Shown here: piece after piece, positions 59,159 through 64,000 of the stretch
How the letters are laid out: each line of letters begins with the position of its first letter
How positions within the stretch are numbered: the stretch's first letter is position 1
Notes under the pieces: generated by a model
What the model saw: only the letters and a program-made list of their open reading frames with translations
What the model was told of the DNA's origin: nothing
Databases searched by the model: none
Translations under genes and position numbers: made by a program
DNA from: Patagioenas fasciata
Lineage: Eukaryota > Chordata > Aves > Columbiformes > Columbidae
Assembly (NCBI RefSeq): GCF_037038585.1
Contig: NC_092524.1
Span: 67,816,552-67,880,551 of the forward strand
Direction: 5' to 3'
DNA: 64,000 bases

Positions 59159-62120
59159 TTTTCTGTGAGTTTGGTGGTGCATGTGTTGTGTTTTTTTCCT
59201 ACTCTGAAGTCTGCCTGCAGCACGCTATACAGTGGATTATCTTGCCTTCCACTGCTCATCCCAGTGTAACAATTGATGATAATGTAGTGCCAGTGATACT
59301 GCAGAAGAGGCAATAGTACTTGAGTGCTGCAAAGAAGGGAATGCAATTCTTTATTTTCTGTTTCTGAGGGAAACACTTGTGATTCCGTTAAGCAGTTGGG
59401 ATGAACGGGGAGCTGTGCATTTGCCAGGCTCTTTTCCCTGGGAAACCAAAAGGGATGTTAAAATTGATAGGATTTGACACAGATGTTGCAGTTCAGGCTG
59501 CAGTACGGGAGTGTCTTACTTTCTATTCAGTGCACTGCCTGAGATCACCTATATTTGCAAAATAGATGCAAATTTTATCTCTTCCTCTATGTGAAATGAT
59601 ACTGGAAAGAACATAAGAAGATTCTTGTCATGCCTGAGTGTTTGAAAAAGCTGTGACTAATGGACATTCTGGAATTTTTTGTCTTTGGAAGCAGAAAAAT
59701 GATATCACAACTGGTTGTATTTGGAGGATAACTGGAGATATAAGAAAGCTATCGCTTTTTGTTATGAAAATGTGAACTGTCAAATAGTCCCTGCTAATGT
59801 TTTAGGGAAAGCAATTGATTGCTTAGGAAAAGGATTATCCAAATGGCGCATTTTTTTTAAATGGCCCAAATCGTCCTTTGAATCAAATGTAGTTTATCCG
59901 TAATGTTGAATGCGGTGCTGTTTCAGATGTAACATTGTGTTATTGCTGTTCATTCCTGGCTTTTGCACCTTCAAGCACATATGGAGCAGAAACAGGTTGG
60001 GATCATGTTTGGCATGTCGTGTTTTGAGGTTTGTCTCTGCGTTATATGAAGTCTGATTTGTCTTAATTTTGAAACTTGCAGCCTTTTTTTTGGATCTGGT
60101 ATTTAAGAGAAGTTCATAAGTTGTTTCCAAACAGAAGTGTGTGGATCCTAAACCTCTGTTTTGGATATACAGTCTTTTTCCTTGGCTTCTTTGCATCAAA
60201 ACCCAGCTGTGCGTTAGCGCTTTGAATGGAATTTTGTGTTTATCTGACTTGTTTTGAGTGTAGTGAAAGCTACATCTTGCTTTCTATCACATATATCTGT
60301 ATTTAGTTCAACAAAACGCTGTATCAAACAATTCAGTGGTGCTTGGCTAGATTATAGATCTCGGATGAATAGCATTTCCTCTATAGATTGAGGGTTGGAA
60401 GGAGGATTCTCTAAGCATAGTGCTTTGCCCACCTCTTCTGCTCTTTTAGCTGGAATAAAAAGCATGCTTTGAAATGACCTTGATTAGTTTCTACCCTGTA
60501 TTTTGCTGTTGGTTTATGCAGTGGTGAATGGTTTTCGGTGACAGCTTTGGAGATGGGCTTAAAACGCCGAATAAAATTGCCGCCTTGTTAAATGAACACT
60601 GGGGGAGCAGTAAAATGTTGGAAATAAGGATTGTTAAGGAAGTCGTTATGTGAAAGAACAGATTCCCTTAGCCTTTGCTTCCTAAAAGGAAAACCCCTTG
60701 CATTCTAATGCTCTTCTGGCATATTATTTATATTGGAATTGTTATAATTGTATCTTAAATGTGGGGTTTTGGTGGGGGGCGGTTCCTATTAAATGTAGCT
60801 GCTCTTTTTCCCCTAGTAGTGTCATGGTTATGAATGGCTTCTAAGAAACCTATGTTGTAGGTGAGATTATAGTAATTCCTTTCTCTGGTTGTAACGCGCA
60901 ACTGGGCTGTCTATGCAGGTTTTCAGCTATTAGGTTGTTTGGAGCTGTCAGGTTATTTGACTACGTCAATTGAAACTCATCCTGATGCTCCAGTAGTTTG
61001 CATCAGCACGTTCTGTAGGCTCTATTAAGGTATTAGCTTTTAATCAAACTCTTTGTGCTGCTTATGTAGTTGTCTTGAGGAAGCCTATGCAGTGAATACC
61101 TTCCATTACCACCTCTTCAAATACCCATTGCCATGTTGTCATTAACACATGCGGTTGACGATCTTGAATTTCTTTAATTATACTAATGCTACAATGCCAA
61201 TTGAAACTTATAACTCTGAAAAGTGGCGGCAAGGGTCCGCTGTCTTGGATTTCACAAAAGCAGAGTAATTATTTCCCAGAAGAATAATCCGGGGCAAGTA
61301 AGAAACCACTTGCTAAGAAAAATACGCTCAAAGAGAATTATAAGAGTTTGCCATAGTAAATTCCTCTGGCCCCAAAAGAAATACCAGGTACTTTACACAG
61401 ACATCAAAACTGTGCTCCTGGCTGCTACGAGTAGTTAAAGTATTTAAGTGTTTAAGCCACAGCTTAATGTTAATGTATAATAGATCAGGTCTTGAGTCGC
61501 CTATATTATGTAAGCTAAACATGCATGAGGATTAATCAGCTGTGTTTTCTATAAATATTCTCCCTAAACCAAACTGGATTGTTTTTTTTCCAACTATTAT
61601 GTTGCTCTCATTGTAGCAGTGTGTAATTCTGCTGGCTGTGGAGTGGAATAGTCTGATAAGAAGCCTGATTTAATCTGAGCTGTAGCTCACCAGATCCTTT
61701 CATCGCTTGGGGGAGAACGAGAAGAGGCCGTAGCAGCCAGAAATGAGCTTTCTCCCATCAACCAGGAACTTGCGAACCAGAAGAGCAACGAGTTGTGTCC
61801 CAGAGCACCAAGGGAGAAGCAAGGTCACCCTGCGGAGCCCCAGCTACTTCACCTGTGATTTCACAGTGTTTTCGCTAGATAAGGTTCTATTTGATGTATG
61901 TACCTCCCAAAGGAGGGACGTAGGTTCTAGCTTATCTGTTGTACGTGCGTAACCTCCTAGCCATGTGTTCAGCTAATCCATACTTGTGATTCTGATCAGA
62001 AAGATCTGTATTTGAACAGAAAACCACCATAACTGTCGTATACAGCTTTTGGTCAAGCTGATTGCTAGCTTCCTAATGGTAGCAGGAGCAATTAGGAGCA
62101 ACTTTTAATAATGACTAAAA
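59159..62120. other. Intronic sequence without recognised elements
   Basis: About 3 kb of AT-rich intron. No exon, RNA gene or transposon recognised. Confidence 0.45.
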
Positions 62121-62207
62121 CTATGGCTCTAGGGGGTTCTAATGGCTCTAGGGGGTTCTAATGGCTCTAGGGGGTTCTAATGGCTCTAGGGGGTTCTAAT
62201 GGCTCTA
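62121..62207. repeat. 19-bp minisatellite, about 4.6 copies
   Basis: The unit TAATGGCTCTAGGGGGTTC is repeated at 62140, 62159 and 62178. The first copy at 62121 differs at its first bases, and a partial copy runs from 62197. Copies are otherwise identical, so the array looks young and may vary in number. A related CTCTAGGGGTTCTCG occurs just downstream near 62227. Confidence 0.95.
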
Positions 62208-63549
62208 CTGACTATATGCCTAATAACTCTAGGGGTTCTCGGGTCAGACTGCAGTTTACTGAAGGCTCTTTGGAGGCTCTAGGACTGCACAGGTAGCAGT
62301 AAACCAGGCAGACTGTGCTCAACTATGGTGCTGGGGAACAGGAGGTTCGTGGTGAGCACATGGGATGGATCGCTATGCTAACGAGTATTCCAAAAGTATT
62401 TAAGAAGGGAATGCTTTCTGCGGTGTTTGATGGGGTTGACGTGACTGCTCCGATGCAAGTTTTAAGAACAAACGCTTGCCTCTGAGGAAAAAAAGCTTGT
62501 TATAGCCACGATTAGCCACTCCAACATATGTTTCTCAGGCATAATCAAGTTCACAGATGCAAAACCATTGCTTTTAACAGGGGAAAGTGATGAGATTATT
62601 TGGGACTTTGGAACTTGCTGGTTTGGATTTTCTTGCTCTGCAGGAAGATTTGCTTTGCTAAACTGCACTCCTGTAGTGATGAGGAAGCGTTTATGCCTCC
62701 AGAGATGTCTTAGCAAGCAGAGTCTGAGGTGGGACAGTGTCTGTCGTTCAGGGCTTCCTCCAAGGTTGCATAAACCAAGGTTCTTGGGTCGGCGGCTCTT
62801 GTTACTCAAAGGATGGAAGCCCTTTGCTTACGCATGAGTTACTCATTGTCACAGCTACTATAATAACAAAAACTCAGTGTAAAGCTACTGTGGTTTGCTG
62901 CTATAACTTCTTTAAATGCTTTCCTTTGGAAAGAAAGAAAAATCAGATGGGAACCAAATCTTCTAGCACACCAACCTGCTGTGAACAGGTTTTTTTGGTT
63001 TCTTTGATGGCTTCGGTGGGAAGCACAGGGTACTTGCGTTGACCTGAATCTCCCTTGCTACGTGCCTGGGGAGAGTTTTAACTCTAAAGATGTTGAAACA
63101 AGGTGGGGAGGCCTGGATTTTCCAGACTAACTGAAACAGGAATGTTGTGGATGGACTGGATCGAGCCTTTGAGTTGAGGGTGCGCTTTGCCAAAGGTACC
63201 TGCAATGCAGAAAGTGCATCTTTGGAAGGCAGAAAGGAACGTTCTTGTTAAGCTACCTCTGAAGAAGGAGTGTTTGAGTGTCTTTAATACAGAGTACCAG
63301 AGAACAGAGTTCCAAGGAGAAAAGTAAACCAGTGCTATCCTGTTGGTACAGAAGTAAAATGCATCTTTGCTTTTCCTATTTGACAGCGCTTCCCGATGAG
63401 ATTAAGCTTGAGAACAACTCACTGTCCTATTTCACTGAAATGATCAGATACTTGACAGGCAGCAACTGCTTGTTTTATGGAGGTCTGATACAGAATAATA
63501 TATCTAGAATAAAAATATGATAATATATTATAATAAAAATATGAAAAGT
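62208..63549. other. Intronic sequence without recognised elements
   Basis: No exon or transposon recognised. Confidence 0.45.
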
Positions 63550-64000
63550 TCACAGAATCCCAGAATGTCAGGGGTTGGAAGGGACCTGGAAAGCTCATCC
63601 AGTGCAATCCCCCATGGAGCAGGAACACCCAGCTGAGGTTCCACAGGAAGGTGTCCAGGCGGGTTTGAATGGCTGCACAGAAGGAGACTCCACAACCTCC
63701 CTGGGCAGCCTGGGCCAGGCTCTGCCACCCTCACCAGGAACAAGTTTCTTCTCAAATTTAAGTGGAACCTCCTGTGTTCCAGTTTGAACCCATTACCCCT
63801 TGTCCTATCACTGGTTGTCACCGAGAAGAGCCTGGCTCCATCCTCCTGACACTCCCCCTTTCCATATTGATCCCCATGAATGAGTCCCCCCTCAGTGTCC
63901 TCTTCTCCAGCTCCAGAGCCCCAGCTCCCTCAGCCTTTCCTCACACGGGAGATGCTCCACTCCCTTCAGCATCTTCATTGCCCTGTGCTGGACTCTCTCC
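63550..64000 (-). mobile_element. CR1 LINE 3' fragment (subfamily A), runs off window
   Basis: A minus-strand A copy starting TCACAGAATCCCAGAATGTC on + and continuing past the window end at GTGCTGGACTCTCTCC. Near its end CATTGCCCTGTGCTGG replaces the usual GGTGGCTGCGCTGG. It is antisense to PELI2. Confidence 0.95.

Larger units (their letters stand above)
42396..64000 (+). other. PELI2: PELI2 intron 1 (5' part, open at window end)
   Basis: The intron begins with the GTGAGC donor after exon 1. I saw no sequence encoding the expected next segment (Tyr-Asn-Gly, then an Asn-Gly-Asp-Arg-Gly-type stretch), so at least 21.6 kb of intron 1 lies here. The first ~430 bases are still CpG-island sequence, and the rest is AT-richer. 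It carries CR1 copies in sense orientation (46131, 54893, 57002, 58500) and antisense orientation (51787, 63550), an ERVL-type LTR piece (45792) and a 19-bp minisatellite (62121). A very long first intron is typical of this gene in vertebrates, as I recall. Confidence 0.85.

Noticed and set aside
62121..62207. CRISPR-like repeat array
   Set aside because: The units are directly tandem with no spacers, in vertebrate intronic DNA, so it is a minisatellite.
1..64000. tRNA, rRNA, snRNA or known microRNA genes
   Set aside because: I found no A-box/B-box pair in tRNA spacing and no recognisable structured RNA. A covariance-model search would be the decisive test.
1..64000. A new defence, mobile or biosynthetic system
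   Set aside because: The contents are ordinary vertebrate intergenic and intronic DNA with retrotransposon fossils. Nothing supports a novel gene system.

Overview
This window is vertebrate nuclear DNA and almost certainly from a bird. The main evidence is CR1 (chicken repeat 1) LINE fragments of several subfamilies, about 7.9 kb by my boundary estimates, plus two pieces of ERVL-type avian LTR. There is no prokaryotic-style gene packing. One CR1 subfamily is present in eight very similar copies, which suggests a lineage with fairly recent CR1 activity. I cannot name the species.

The only protein-coding sequence I can support is the first coding exon of PELI2 (Pellino-2, a RING-type E3 ubiquitin ligase adaptor of IL-1R/Toll-like receptor signalling). 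It lies on the + strand at 42319-42395, inside a CpG island at about 41900-42830. It starts MFSPSQEEHC, ends KYGELVVLG, and runs into a GTGAGC splice donor. The island has two GC boxes, a CCAAT box, a FOX/D-box composite site and a three-codon upstream ORF, with no convincing TATA box.

Layout. 1-41900: a gene-free upstream flank with CR1 insertions, an AAAAG-type tract (1258-1806), a ~1.2 kb GGAGAA-type polypurine tract (22089-23283), an ERVL-type LTR nested in a CR1 (13357-14066), and several unique stretches rich in homeodomain-like motifs that could be conserved enhancers. 41600-41880: a degenerate minisatellite just before the promoter. 41900-42395: promoter, 5'UTR and exon 1. 42396-64000: the start of PELI2 intron 1, still open at the window end, with six CR1 copies in both orientations, an LTR piece and a 19-bp minisatellite. 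I saw no second exon.

I found no new multi-gene system. The most useful leads are regulatory and structural: the promoter-proximal minisatellite, the short uORF, the internally duplicated polypurine tract, opposed near-identical CR1 copies within one intron, and the candidate enhancers upstream.
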